Source: a bacterium (GTDB lineage: Bacteria; 4484-113; JAGGVC01). Taken from it: DNA of 64,000 bases. Below the pieces are notes generated by a model. The model worked only from the letters and a program-made list of their open reading frames with translations, did not search any database and was not told the DNA's origin. How positions within the stretch are numbered: position 1 is the stretch's first letter; every line of letters starts with the position of its first letter. This document shows, in pieces, positions 7,930-16,021 of this stretch. The position numbers and the translations under genes are program-made. The stretch lies in contig JABRWB010000037.1 of NCBI GenBank assembly GCA_039961635.1, positions 19,282 through 83,281 of the forward strand, written 5' to 3'.

Positions 7930-10900
7930 TCATTTCAAAAAATGAGACATTTCTATCGAATCGTACATAATACGCGCGCCGAAATCCGCCGCGAAATAGG
8001 CGTACAGCGCGGATCCCTCCGGCACGAGCGCAATCGATGCGCTGTCGTCCATCGGCTGGAACGGGTCGTCTAGCTGGTACGCACTTTCGGGAGGAATCGC
8101 ATACGAGCCGCCCGGATTTCCGAACACGCGCACAAATACCTTCTCCCAGTTCTTTGTCGAGCCGAACTGGCTGAAGTGCGCGAGCGCGTAGTCCGCGCTG
8201 CCGTCGCCCGGCCCCGCTCCGGGCGTTGGTATCAAACAAGTGCCGTCGTGAACGTTTGAACCGTTGTTAATATCGCCGAGAGAGACGATATTCCAGACGT
8301 CCGCGCCGACCGGCAGCGCGATTTTGAGCAGCTTGTTTTCGATGTCCGAGTAAACGATAACCGGCAGGTCGTTCCCGTCCAAAATCATCGAAAGGTGGTA
8401 TCCGGTCGTGCCGGTCAGCGAACCGCCGTCGACAGGTACAATCCGCCAATCCGCGACGCCGCGGCGCTCCGCTACGAACAATCCCGTATTGCCGCCGGTC
8501 ATCGTGTTGCTCTTCGTATATGCAACTACAGGCGTTCCGTCTTTCTTGAACGCTAGATCTATGTACCTTGTCTGCACGAGATTGGCATCTGAATCAATAA
8601 ATTCTTGCATCCACTGGGGCGGATCCTGGCTGGACAAGTAATGGTATTGCGGCAACAGCTCGGTCAGCGTCAGCGGCATCGAAAGGTCGTTCCAATAGGT
8701 ATTGGCGGCGGCGGGATTGCCGTTCCCGTCGAATGCCACGGAAACCGTTCCCCAATCATGGCCCGCGCCTGTGGGCAGCTTGGCCATAGGAAATTGCTCG
8801 GTAGCGCCCGCAATTGTCCCGATGTAAAGATCTTTGAAACCGAGCGAATTTTCAACTACCGCCGCAAGGGCGTAACTTCCGTCGGCCTCGTTTTTCTCCA
8901 AATCCAGATATCCGAGACCGACGATGTCCGGATTCCCCAGCAGGTCGTATTCATGCCGGATAAGCTGGCCTTCCTTGAATGTCGAAAGCTTCCATCCGGA
9001 CGGCGTTGTCTTGAACATCGCGACAAGAGGACCGTAAAAACCGGCTGAAGCCGCGTCGAACGTGTATATCTTCTCGCCCGCACCGGCGTCGTAAAGCGAA
9101 TACTCGCCGTTCCAAGGGAACGTATAGTCAACCGTGACCTCGTTGTCGTCTTCGTTCGGCGGAAACGCGCTGTCAAGCGCGCGCGCCGCGTACCACGCGC
9201 GGTGAGCATCCCACTTCGCTTTGGCGCGGTTCATGTCCGCGACGTTGAACGTGTAATTCCCCCAGGCGATGGGGCCGAACGAAATCGTGCCGCTGGTCGG
9301 CCCGTCCGCGCCGTCGAAATCAACGATTGGAAAATCCGAGAGAAAGTACCGCCACCTTACCGGGGGCGATATCAAATCCACCGCATCGCCCGCTATCAAA
9401 TTCAGCATCACGTTTTGTCCGACGGAGCCATGCCCCGCCTGGAGAAGCCCGGGCTGTCCCGTCCAAACCGGCGGATCGAAATCGAACGTCGGATCGAACG
9501 CCCGAAGCGCGTGATCCGCGCCCTGGTGGTAAATCCTGTTGTTCCATACTACCGGACTGCCCGTCGTGAGCGACGGCGGCCCGCCGCTTGACCACTCCCA
9601 AAGCTTTGCCCCGGTTGCGGCATCGTACGCGAGGATTTTTCCGTTGCCGTCCACGACGTACAAATAGTTTCCCGCGATAAGCGGAGACGAGCGGACGGGC
9701 GGACTGGCGATCGTTGCCGGCGCGGGCCAAGCGAAGTCGCCCGTCTCCACGTTTATCGCGTAAACGCGGCTCGAGAAGCTGTCCATTACCGCCGATACAT
9801 AGGCAATGCCGTCCGAATAAGCCGCGCTCGCGTTTATCTCTCCGCCCAGATTGATCGGAGCGTGGAGCGACGCGCCGAATGTCGTGAGGATGTAGAACCG
9901 GCCGTTGAGATCGCCGACCATCACGCGGCCGTCGGCGACCGCGGGCGAGGCACGCACTCCCCCCGGTGTATTCGTAAACCAGTCCAGACCGGTGCTTGTA
10001 TCGTAGCTGACGATTTGCGCGGGGACTCCGGCCTGCGTCCCGCTCCCGACGAAAACCCTTCCGTCCGCCACGGCGGGGCTTGACGCCATCACAGTGTCCA
10101 CTCCGTACGTCCATCGCGGCCTGCCGTCGAGCGCGGAAAGCATCAGAAGCTCGCCCTGCGCCGTGCCGCAATAAACCACATCGTCAACGACAACTGGACT
10201 GGATGGCACGTTTCCGCCGGCGGGGTATTCCCACAGCTTTGTCCCGTCAAGCAAACTCAAACAATACAAGTATCCGCTCTGGCTTCCGACAAAAACACGA
10301 TCGGCCGCGACGGCGGGGCTTGAATCTATCTGCTCGCCCGGCCCGCCCGCCGGAAACACCCAGCGCTCGGTTATGTTCTGCGGATCGGAAATGTCGTAGG
10401 CAAAAAGCGAATCACCCACCGCGCACAGCGCGATTTCGGCATCGCCTGATGCGCCCGCGACAATGGCGGGCGTCGTGTTAGACTGGCCGTCCGGATCCAG
10501 CGGATGCTCGAAAACCAGCGTCAGCGGGGGGGGGAGACTTCCGGGCGCCGCGCCCGTCCTGCCGGACCCGCCGCGGAAATCCAACCAACCTTCGTTTTCG
10601 ACCAGCGTCACCGTCCGCGTTTCGGTGTTTTGATCCTCGTTGGGAGGCGAGTGCGAGTCCCTCGCCCTCACGGCGACAGAAAATTTGGAACCAGCCGGCA
10701 GATCCCACAATTGGAATGTATGCTCCGGATCGTCCGGATCGCCTGCATCCACATCCTGCACGAGATCCGGCACATCGAAATCCACCGCATCGCCCAAGGA
10801 AAGATAAATGCGGTACGTCACCGGTGGCGAGGCCGCATCCACAGCGCGCCCCCACTTCAAAAGAATGCTGGACTCGCCCGCGATTGCGTCGGTCACGCCT

Positions 10901-12024
10901 TCTTCGCCGCTGTCCCAGACAGGCGGAACTACGTCCGCGCCCCCGTGAAACGTGAAATTTACCGCCGCCGGATCACTTTCGATGCCGACGGGCTCGTCCT
11001 CAAGCGGGTCAGAAAACGGACGCACCGTGTATGTGTAACTTCCCGAAGCACCGGGCGAATCGAGCCATTCGTAATGGAGCCTTCCCTCGCCGGGTTCGGG
11101 AACTGGACGTAAAGTCGTGGCTCTCGTCGAGCTGCCGGGCGGAAGCGGCCCCGAAATCCCGCTGCGGTAAACATGGTAGCCGGTTATCCTGTTCAGGTAA
11201 TTGAGGGCAATCGGCGTAATGTCCGGAATACTGATTTCGCCGTCGCCGCTTCCGTCAATCAGCTCGAAAACTTCCGAATTTTGCGTATTCGCCGGCGTTT
11301 CCATCCAGTGCAAGGCAATCGGCGTAATATCGGCGATGCCCACCTCGCCGTTGTTGTCGTAGTCTCCTATGTTGCGCTCCCGCCAAGTCAGCAGCACCGT
11401 ATCGCCGCCTGTATCCGAAGCCGCGAGGTCGGTTACTTTGTTCCAATCCTGCAGCGGCGCGTTCGCAGCGCGGCGCGATGGCGCTTCCGCCCCCCGCGCA
11501 AACCGAACCTCGAAAACTGCCGCGCCGACCGCTCCTTCCGGCTCGGTGCCGCCTCGCGCATCCGCTAATCTCGATGCTCCCAAATGAAGCGTTCCGCTCC
11601 CCGCCGGTATTTCCGCGTGGATTGCGTCGCTCCCAAGACCGCCCCTGTATTCAGCCGATTGAAAGCTCCATAGCGCGTGGTCATACGAAACGCATAAGAA
11701 CAAATCGTCAGGCAGCCTGGATGCCTTTTGAATGATGCGCAATGTCGTCGCATTCCAGCCCGGCTCCACAGCCAGCCCGATTGCAAGTTCCGGGAATGCG
11801 GTCGCTTTTAGGCTCCGGTCAAGCAAAGACCCCCTGAAGCCGTCCATTTCAAGCCAGCGGCCATCCGCCGAAGCCGGGTTCGGCGTGACGCTGTGCGCGG
11901 GAAGCCCCGCGCGCGCCGTTCCCCCGCCGCGGCAGGATACAATCGTCGACGCAGCCAAAATGCAAATGAAAACGATTAGTGCTGCACGGACTGCGACCGG
12001 CCGTTCGTTATCGGCTGAAAACAT
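7930..12024 (-). CDS. Very large lipoprotein: dockerin pair, FN3, PQQ-like beta-propeller
   Basis: 1364 residues. The signal peptide ends at lipobox TIVSC (Cys31). A divergent beta-sandwich fills about 55-180. A dockerin-like pair occupies 220-280 (GDYDNNGEVGIADITPIAL, then GDGEISIPDITPIALNYL), followed by GYHVYRS and FN3-like modules. From about 490 to 830 there are repeated blades of the VGSQSGYLYCLSLLDGTKLW and YDAATGAKLWEW type, the PQQ/BamB-like propeller signature. The C-terminal part resembles the propeller-like tail of the downstream paralogue. Probably anchored to the cell surface or the periplasmic leaflet. A TATAAT box lies 14 nt before the ATG. Function unknown. Confidence 0.7.
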   Translation of the reverse strand: MFSADNERPVAVRAALIVFICILAASTIVSCRGGGTARAGLPAHSVTPNPASADGRWLEMDGFRGSLLDRSLKATAFPELAIGLAVEPGWNATTLRIIQKASRLPDDLFLCVSYDHALWSFQSAEYRGGLGSDAIHAEIPAGSGTLHLGASRLADARGGTEPEGAVGAAVFEVRFARGAEAPSRRAANAPLQDWNKVTDLAASDTGGDTVLLTWRERNIGDYDNNGEVGIADITPIALHWMETPANTQNSEVFELIDGSGDGEISIPDITPIALNYLNRITGYHVYRSGISGPLPPGSSTRATTLRPVPEPGEGRLHYEWLDSPGASGSYTYTVRPFSDPLEDEPVGIESDPAAVNFTFHGGADVVPPVWDSGEEGVTDAIAGESSILLKWGRAVDAASPPVTYRIYLSLGDAVDFDVPDLVQDVDAGDPDDPEHTFQLWDLPAGSKFSVAVRARDSHSPPNEDQNTETRTVTLVENEGWLDFRGGSGRTGAAPGSLPPPLTLVFEHPLDPDGQSNTTPAIVAGASGDAEIALCAVGDSLFAYDISDPQNITERWVFPAGGPGEQIDSSPAVAADRVFVGSQSGYLYCLSLLDGTKLWEYPAGGNVPSSPVVVDDVVYCGTAQGELLMLSALDGRPRWTYGVDTVMASSPAVADGRVFVGSGTQAGVPAQIVSYDTSTGLDWFTNTPGGVRASPAVADGRVMVGDLNGRFYILTTFGASLHAPINLGGEINASAAYSDGIAYVSAVMDSFSSRVYAINVETGDFAWPAPATIASPPVRSSPLIAGNYLYVVDGNGKILAYDAATGAKLWEWSSGGPPSLTTGSPVVWNNRIYHQGADHALRAFDPTFDFDPPVWTGQPGLLQAGHGSVGQNVMLNLIAGDAVDLISPPVRWRYFLSDFPIVDFDGADGPTSGTISFGPIAWGNYTFNVADMNRAKAKWDAHRAWYAARALDSAFPPNEDDNEVTVDYTFPWNGEYSLYDAGAGEKIYTFDAASAGFYGPLVAMFKTTPSGWKLSTFKEGQLIRHEYDLLGNPDIVGLGYLDLEKNEADGSYALAAVVENSLGFKDLYIGTIAGATEQFPMAKLPTGAGHDWGTVSVAFDGNGNPAAANTYWNDLSMPLTLTELLPQYHYLSSQDPPQWMQEFIDSDANLVQTRYIDLAFKKDGTPVVAYTKSNTMTGGNTGLFVAERRGVADWRIVPVDGGSLTGTTGYHLSMILDGNDLPVIVYSDIENKLLKIALPVGADVWNIVSLGDINNGSNVHDGTCLIPTPGAGPGDGSADYALAHFSQFGSTKNWEKVFVRVFGNPGGSYAIPPESAYQLDDPFQPMDDSASIALVPEGSALYAYFAADFGARIMYDSIEMSHFLK

Positions 12025-12038
12025 TTCGAACCGGTTTC

Positions 12039-12044
12039 ATTATA
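12039..12044 (-). promoter_or_regulatory. -10 box upstream of the 1364-aa lipoprotein gene
   Basis: TATAAT lies 14 nt before the ATG and no clear Shine-Dalgarno sequence is present. The leader would be only about 7-8 nt. Confidence 0.45.
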
Positions 12045-12106
12045 CCCCGCCTGCGCACGGGCGCGTGGAATCGCCCAAAGCACGTCGCAGCCCGGAAAAT
12101 CCGCTT

Positions 12107-12685
12107 TTACGCGCCTGCGCCGGATGCAAGCATAAGGAAATACACGCCGGTGTCGTTGATTGCTCCGACGATCATCCCGTCGTCCTCGTCGTAAGTGGTC
12201 GGAATTTCGTCGATAAACTCCTCGACTACCGTTTCGCCCGTTTCCTCGTCCGTCGTCACCACGACATAGTAATGCCCGATCGCCAGGTCGCCCGGACCCA
12301 CTCCCGCAGGAACTTCGGAAAGCGCGTAGGAAATGCCCAGAAACAGGTTCGACGTTATCTGCGCCTCGAAATTAGATACCGCGTTGATTTCGATTACCGA
12401 TCCGGGAATATAGCCCGCGGGCTGCGCGTAAGATTTAACCAAAGCGAAGTAGGTGGTCAAATCCCTGCCCCGCTCGTCGCCCTGCTGATCTTCGCGACCC
12501 GTATCCGTAAGCGTAATCGAATTCGGCGGAATCTCCAACCTGGCGAAGCCGGCCTCGATAGTGCCCCCGGCTATGCTGAACTTGCCCATCATCGTGCCGG
12601 GATGGTTGTTGCCGCCCGTGCAGGCGGTCATCAGCAAAAAGGCGCCGCAAACAAACGCGGCAAAAACTGGCCTGAAGCCGATCAT
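12107..12685 (-). CDS. Small lipoprotein with a ZU5-like domain
   Basis: 192 residues with a signal peptide ending in LMTAC (Cys22) and then a Gly/Asn linker. The segment GGTIEAGFARLEIPPNSIT resembles the start of ZU5-type beta domains (GG..., then RLEIPPGAL). The rest alternates beta strands and ends in GVYFLMLASG. The ATG is preceded by GGAGG, about 10 nt away, and a TATAAT lies about 45 nt upstream, so this gene has its own promoter and a normal leader. It is followed by the large dockerin lipoprotein on the same strand. Role unknown; a surface or periplasmic location is inferred. Confidence 0.65.
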   Translation of the reverse strand: MIGFRPVFAAFVCGAFLLMTACTGGNNHPGTMMGKFSIAGGTIEAGFARLEIPPNSITLTDTGREDQQGDERGRDLTTYFALVKSYAQPAGYIPGSVIEINAVSNFEAQITSNLFLGISYALSEVPAGVGPGDLAIGHYYVVVTTDEETGETVVEEFIDEIPTTYDEDDGMIVGAINDTGVYFLMLASGAGA

Positions 12686-12837
12686 AGCTTCATACCTCCA
12701 TGTAGGTTCGCGGCGGCGTGAGCGGAATTATACCATGTCAAGCATTTTTATGCAAACGCGGCGAAAATTATCCACAAGCCCGGTTGGAGACCGGCCCGGG
12801 CGGTGGAATTACCGGCCTTTTTTGCATTTTCCTCAAA

Positions 12838-13650
12838 TTAGACCCGCATCCGGAAATCGCTTGAAACTTCCTTGCCCAGAAACTCCGAAAAGACCGAAAC
12901 AGTCATGATGAACGCGTCGTATCCTTTACTCGGAACTTTGAACACCCCATGAAATACGTTCTTATCTGCGGAAAGTGCATCATAGCGCGGCTCATCCTCC
13001 CAAACGATCCGGCCCTCCGCGTTTTTCTTGCCGAGGTAGTACTCGATCTTCACTTGATACTTGGTGGAATCGGGATTGTCCACGTCTATCCGCACCTTGT
13101 ATCCCTCGGCGGAGTTGTCCAGGCCTGTGAGTTGTATGACGAGCGGCTTGTACGCCGCGCCGGCCTTGATCACCTTGTCCACGTCGCCGTAACTGTCGCT
13201 CCAGATGTCGGTCAAGAGTATCTTCCCGTCCGGACCGATCAGCATAAGCTGCGGAATGCTCTGAACGCCGTAGAGCTTGGCAATCGAGTTGTCCCACCCG
13301 CCTCCGTCGTAGGCCGTCGGCCAGTCGAGGCCGTTCGCGATAAGCTCCTCCAATGCCGGCTTGGTTTTTTCATTGTCCAAGCTGATTGAAACGAAGGCCA
13401 GCTTGTCCCCGAACTTCTGGTTCTTCCTGTATTCCGCAAGCAGAGGAAACTCCTCCATACAGCCCCCTCACCAGGTTGCGAAGAAATCCAGAAGAACGTA
13501 CTTCCCCTTGAAATCGGCCAGCGAAACGGGCGAGCCGTCAACGCCCGCGCCCGTGAACTCCGGCGCCTGCGTCCCCGCGGAAAGCCGCGCGTGCGCCGCG
13601 GTCGCGGCCAGCGCGACGACCAGCGTCGCAAGTACGAATGCTCTTTTCAT
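12838..13650 (-). CDS. TlpA-like thioredoxin with in-frame UGA at the redox site (candidate selenoprotein)
   Basis: 270 codons if the UGA is read. A Sec signal peptide covers residues 1-22 (ends AAHA/RLSAG). It is followed by a TlpA/AhpC-type fold: [20 protein letters not shown], then [13 protein letters not shown] and codon 61 = TGA, then G-G-C-M-E-E-F. Family members have W-C-x-x-C here, so the TGA replaces the first redox cysteine and Cys64 is retained. The reading frame continues with normal TlpA features, including [16 protein letters not shown] with the expected cis-Pro, plus a C-terminal beta domain of about 110 residues. The start has a clear AGGAG 7 nt upstream. Either UGA encodes selenocysteine or the gene is broken by one base; intact sequence on both sides favours decoding. 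Confidence 0.75.
13441..13457 (-). promoter_or_regulatory. SECIS-like hairpin downstream of the UGA codon
   Basis: Just after the UGA (13468-13470), the mRNA can form GAGGA-GUU-UCCUC, extended by two G-U pairs. The 3-nt apical loop starts with G and begins 17 nt after the UGA. The commonly used bacterial SECIS pattern asks for a loop 16-37 nt after UGA with a G in the first two loop positions, so this fits. The stem is short, and no SelB or tRNA-Sec gene is in the window to support it. Confidence 0.5.
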
Positions 13651-13934
13651 GTTATGACTCCTTGAAACGATGTTCCCCGGATGCATAATACCAGTATTGA
13701 CTGCGATTAGTATGTATCGCCGAATTCACAGCCCATGGAGCGCCGCGTTCAGGCTGCGGATTTCCACTCGGTATCGGTGTCTATCCACGACACCAATGTC
13801 ATCGATTTTACCGGCACGATACCGCATCGACTTGCCGCCAAGGTGAATGCGGCGCGCGGCGATCACATTTCGCCTGCGCGCGCATTTTCGCGCCGTGCAA
13901 TCCGTCGCGGATTCTGCAGACTGTTTCCGTTCAG

Positions 13935-15353
13935 CTAGAAATACAAATTGACGGTCAGCTCGAATCCCTTGAACTCCGGCAGTAACTGGCAGATGCCGCC
14001 GGAGCAGTTGTAGCCCGCGCGCTGCGAGCCGACCTTGAACTGGACGTCGTATCTGTATCCGGGGTCGCTGTAACGCACGGTGACGTTGTTCCACTCGTTC
14101 TGCGTCGGAAACTTGAACTGCGCCAGCTCGTACATGTAGTTGATCGACAGCATCTGCTGGTAGTCCGCGCCTAGCGCCAAAAGGTGCTCCTGACGCGTAC
14201 CGCTGAAGTCATCCACCCAGGTTATCTCGCCTGAAACCGTGCTCGTCCAGTCTTCGTCAATCGTATGCTGCCATTCAACAAGCGTCGCGTTCTGCTTCGT
14301 ATCCAACCAGAAATCGTACCGGCTTTGAATCTGGATGTTGTCGCGCTTCATCGAGGGCAGCGTCCAGGTTGTTATGGCCTCGGTATATGGAAAGCCGCCG
14401 CCATCCTCGTTGCTCTGCGCGTAGTTGATGTCTATCTGGCCGAGGTCGGGCGGGCTCCAGGTTACCTTGGCGCCGTAGCCCACTTCGTCCGCGGCCGAAA
14501 CTCCGCCGTGCTCGGGATGCTCCTTGAACGTGGCTGGCACCGCGTATACCGTGGCTATTTCGTCGTAATCGTAGTAGCCGCCGTGAACGCTCCAGTTCTT
14601 GCCGTAATACGTTCCGGCAACGATCCAACCGGAGCCGTCGAACGTGGACTCGTCCTCCTTGCGGTCGAAAATCACGAACTCGCCGGAAAACTCGAACGGC
14701 CCCACGGAGACCGAAGCGTTCGCGCCCGTCTCGGTGTGCTCCTTTGTACCGACAAACTCGCTGACGTAGTCATCGACTTCCACGTACGAGCCCCCGATTG
14801 ACACATTATCGCTAATGGGAATTTCAAGGTGCGCGGCCTGCACCGTGTCCGGCTTCTTAATGCTGTCCGATTTCCATTCGCCGTGAAGCACCGTCAAGAG
14901 CGCGTCTCCGATTTCGACGTCAGCCTTGAGACCCTCCAGCTCCGTGTCGTAATCGATGTCCGGCGCCTCGAAAACATTCAGCGCGAGTCCGTTCGAGAAC
15001 AGCGCGCTGAAGTCGCCGGCCGTAAGCGTCACGTTTCTTCCGTGCCAGCGGATGGTGGCTTTTTCGAACTCTGTGCTTTTTTCCGTGTTCGGAAACGCGA
15101 GGTCGTTCGAGATGCGGAAGTAGCCGTCGAAATCGCCGTATCCCAAATTCAGCGCGAATTCGTTTTCGGTCTTGCGCGTGTCGCTGATCTTGTCGCGTGT
15201 GTACTGCGTCTTGTTGCTTCCGCCGTAAGTAAGTACGGGAAAACTGTCATTGCTGCTTCCTTCATCCTCCGTGGACGCGCCCGCCAATGGAACGGCTGCG
15301 GCCAGAAGCATTGCAAACGCAAATGAAAAACGCAAGGAATTAGGCCAACCCAT
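13935..15353 (-). CDS. Outer membrane beta-barrel protein (porin-like, DUF6029-like)
   Basis: 472 residues. The signal peptide (MGWPNSLRFSFAFAMLLAAA) ends near PLAGA. The rest is rich in alternating amphipathic strands and aromatic residues and ends in ELTVNLYF, the terminal aromatic typical of barrels recognised by BamA. Repeated blocks such as VSVGPFEFSGEF and WSVHGGYYDYDE are barrel-like. The ATG is preceded by GGAGGAGAT at close distance; the longer in-frame extension is rejected. There is a cysteine pair near the C-terminus (NCSGGIC). It lies between two TlpA-like thioredoxins, which may act on those cysteines. The transported compound is unknown. Confidence 0.65.
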   Translation of the reverse strand: MGWPNSLRFSFAFAMLLAAAVPLAGASTEDEGSSNDSFPVLTYGGSNKTQYTRDKISDTRKTENEFALNLGYGDFDGYFRISNDLAFPNTEKSTEFEKATIRWHGRNVTLTAGDFSALFSNGLALNVFEAPDIDYDTELEGLKADVEIGDALLTVLHGEWKSDSIKKPDTVQAAHLEIPISDNVSIGGSYVEVDDYVSEFVGTKEHTETGANASVSVGPFEFSGEFVIFDRKEDESTFDGSGWIVAGTYYGKNWSVHGGYYDYDEIATVYAVPATFKEHPEHGGVSAADEVGYGAKVTWSPPDLGQIDINYAQSNEDGGGFPYTEAITTWTLPSMKRDNIQIQSRYDFWLDTKQNATLVEWQHTIDEDWTSTVSGEITWVDDFSGTRQEHLLALGADYQQMLSINYMYELAQFKFPTQNEWNNVTVRYSDPGYRYDVQFKVGSQRAGYNCSGGICQLLPEFKGFELTVNLYF

Positions 15354-15399
15354 ATCTCCTCCACGCGGCCGATTTGCCGCGCAAATCAACGCCCAAAAA

Positions 15400-15909
15400 C
15401 TAATCCGCCTGCGGAAGATTGGCTTCGATGGCATCCTCTATTTCCTCCTCCACCCCTTTTTTGTATCCCAGATGGCGGAGGACGATTTCGCGGTTCTTGT
15501 TGACGAGCAGCGTCGTGGGAACGCCCTTGACCTGATAGCGCTTATATACTTCCAGGTTTGGATCGAGCAACACCGTGAATTCGTAATTGCGGCCCGAGAT
15601 GAATGGCTTGACCTTGGAAGTGGTCTGCGAGCTGTCGGTGTTGATGGAAAGGATCGTGAATCCCCGATCGCCGTACTCTTCGTTCCAGGGATCAAACGAG
15701 TTCATGAACTCGGCGCACGGCTTGCACGCGATGTTCCAGAAATCAATAAGCACAAGCTCGTGTGTCTTCAACACGTCCGTGAGCTTGACATTGTTTCCGT
15801 CAAGATCTTTGAGGGTGAAGTCGGGCGCGGTGGTGTCCGCGGCGGACCCCGGCAGAAGCGGTACAACGGCGACCGCAATTACAATAAACAGCATAACAGC
15901 TACGCGCAT
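15400..15909 (-). CDS. TlpA-like periplasmic thioredoxin (CKPC active site)
   Basis: 169 residues: a signal peptide or anchor (MRVAVMLFIVIAVAVVPLLP) and then a TlpA/redoxin fold. TAPDFTLKDLDGNNVKLTD is followed by the active site C62-K-P-C65 (FWNIACKPC), and GVPTTLLVNKNREIV contains the cis-Pro. These proteins reduce or exchange disulfides outside the cytoplasm. It is first in a minus-strand group with the outer membrane barrel. The nearby paralogue has UGA at the equivalent of C62, which makes this gene a natural in-genome Cys comparison. AGGAG lies about 13 nt upstream, rather far, so the exact start is not certain. Confidence 0.75.
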   Translation of the reverse strand: MRVAVMLFIVIAVAVVPLLPGSAADTTAPDFTLKDLDGNNVKLTDVLKTHELVLIDFWNIACKPCAEFMNSFDPWNEEYGDRGFTILSINTDSSQTTSKVKPFISGRNYEFTVLLDPNLEVYKRYQVKGVPTTLLVNKNREIVLRHLGYKKGVEEEIEDAIEANLPQAD

Positions 15910-16021
15910 CTGGAAACCACACTCCTGAAGCAATGCAAAGGTAGGGAAATTATAGCATTTACAGGGATTCCTATCCTGTTTGCAGGACATCCGTCACCAA
16001 TGTGAAACAATCAAACTACTT

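Noticed and set aside
13735..13938. A 67-codon plus-strand open frame between the barrel and the UGA gene
   Set aside because: No ribosome binding site, no domain, and it overlaps the end of the barrel gene.
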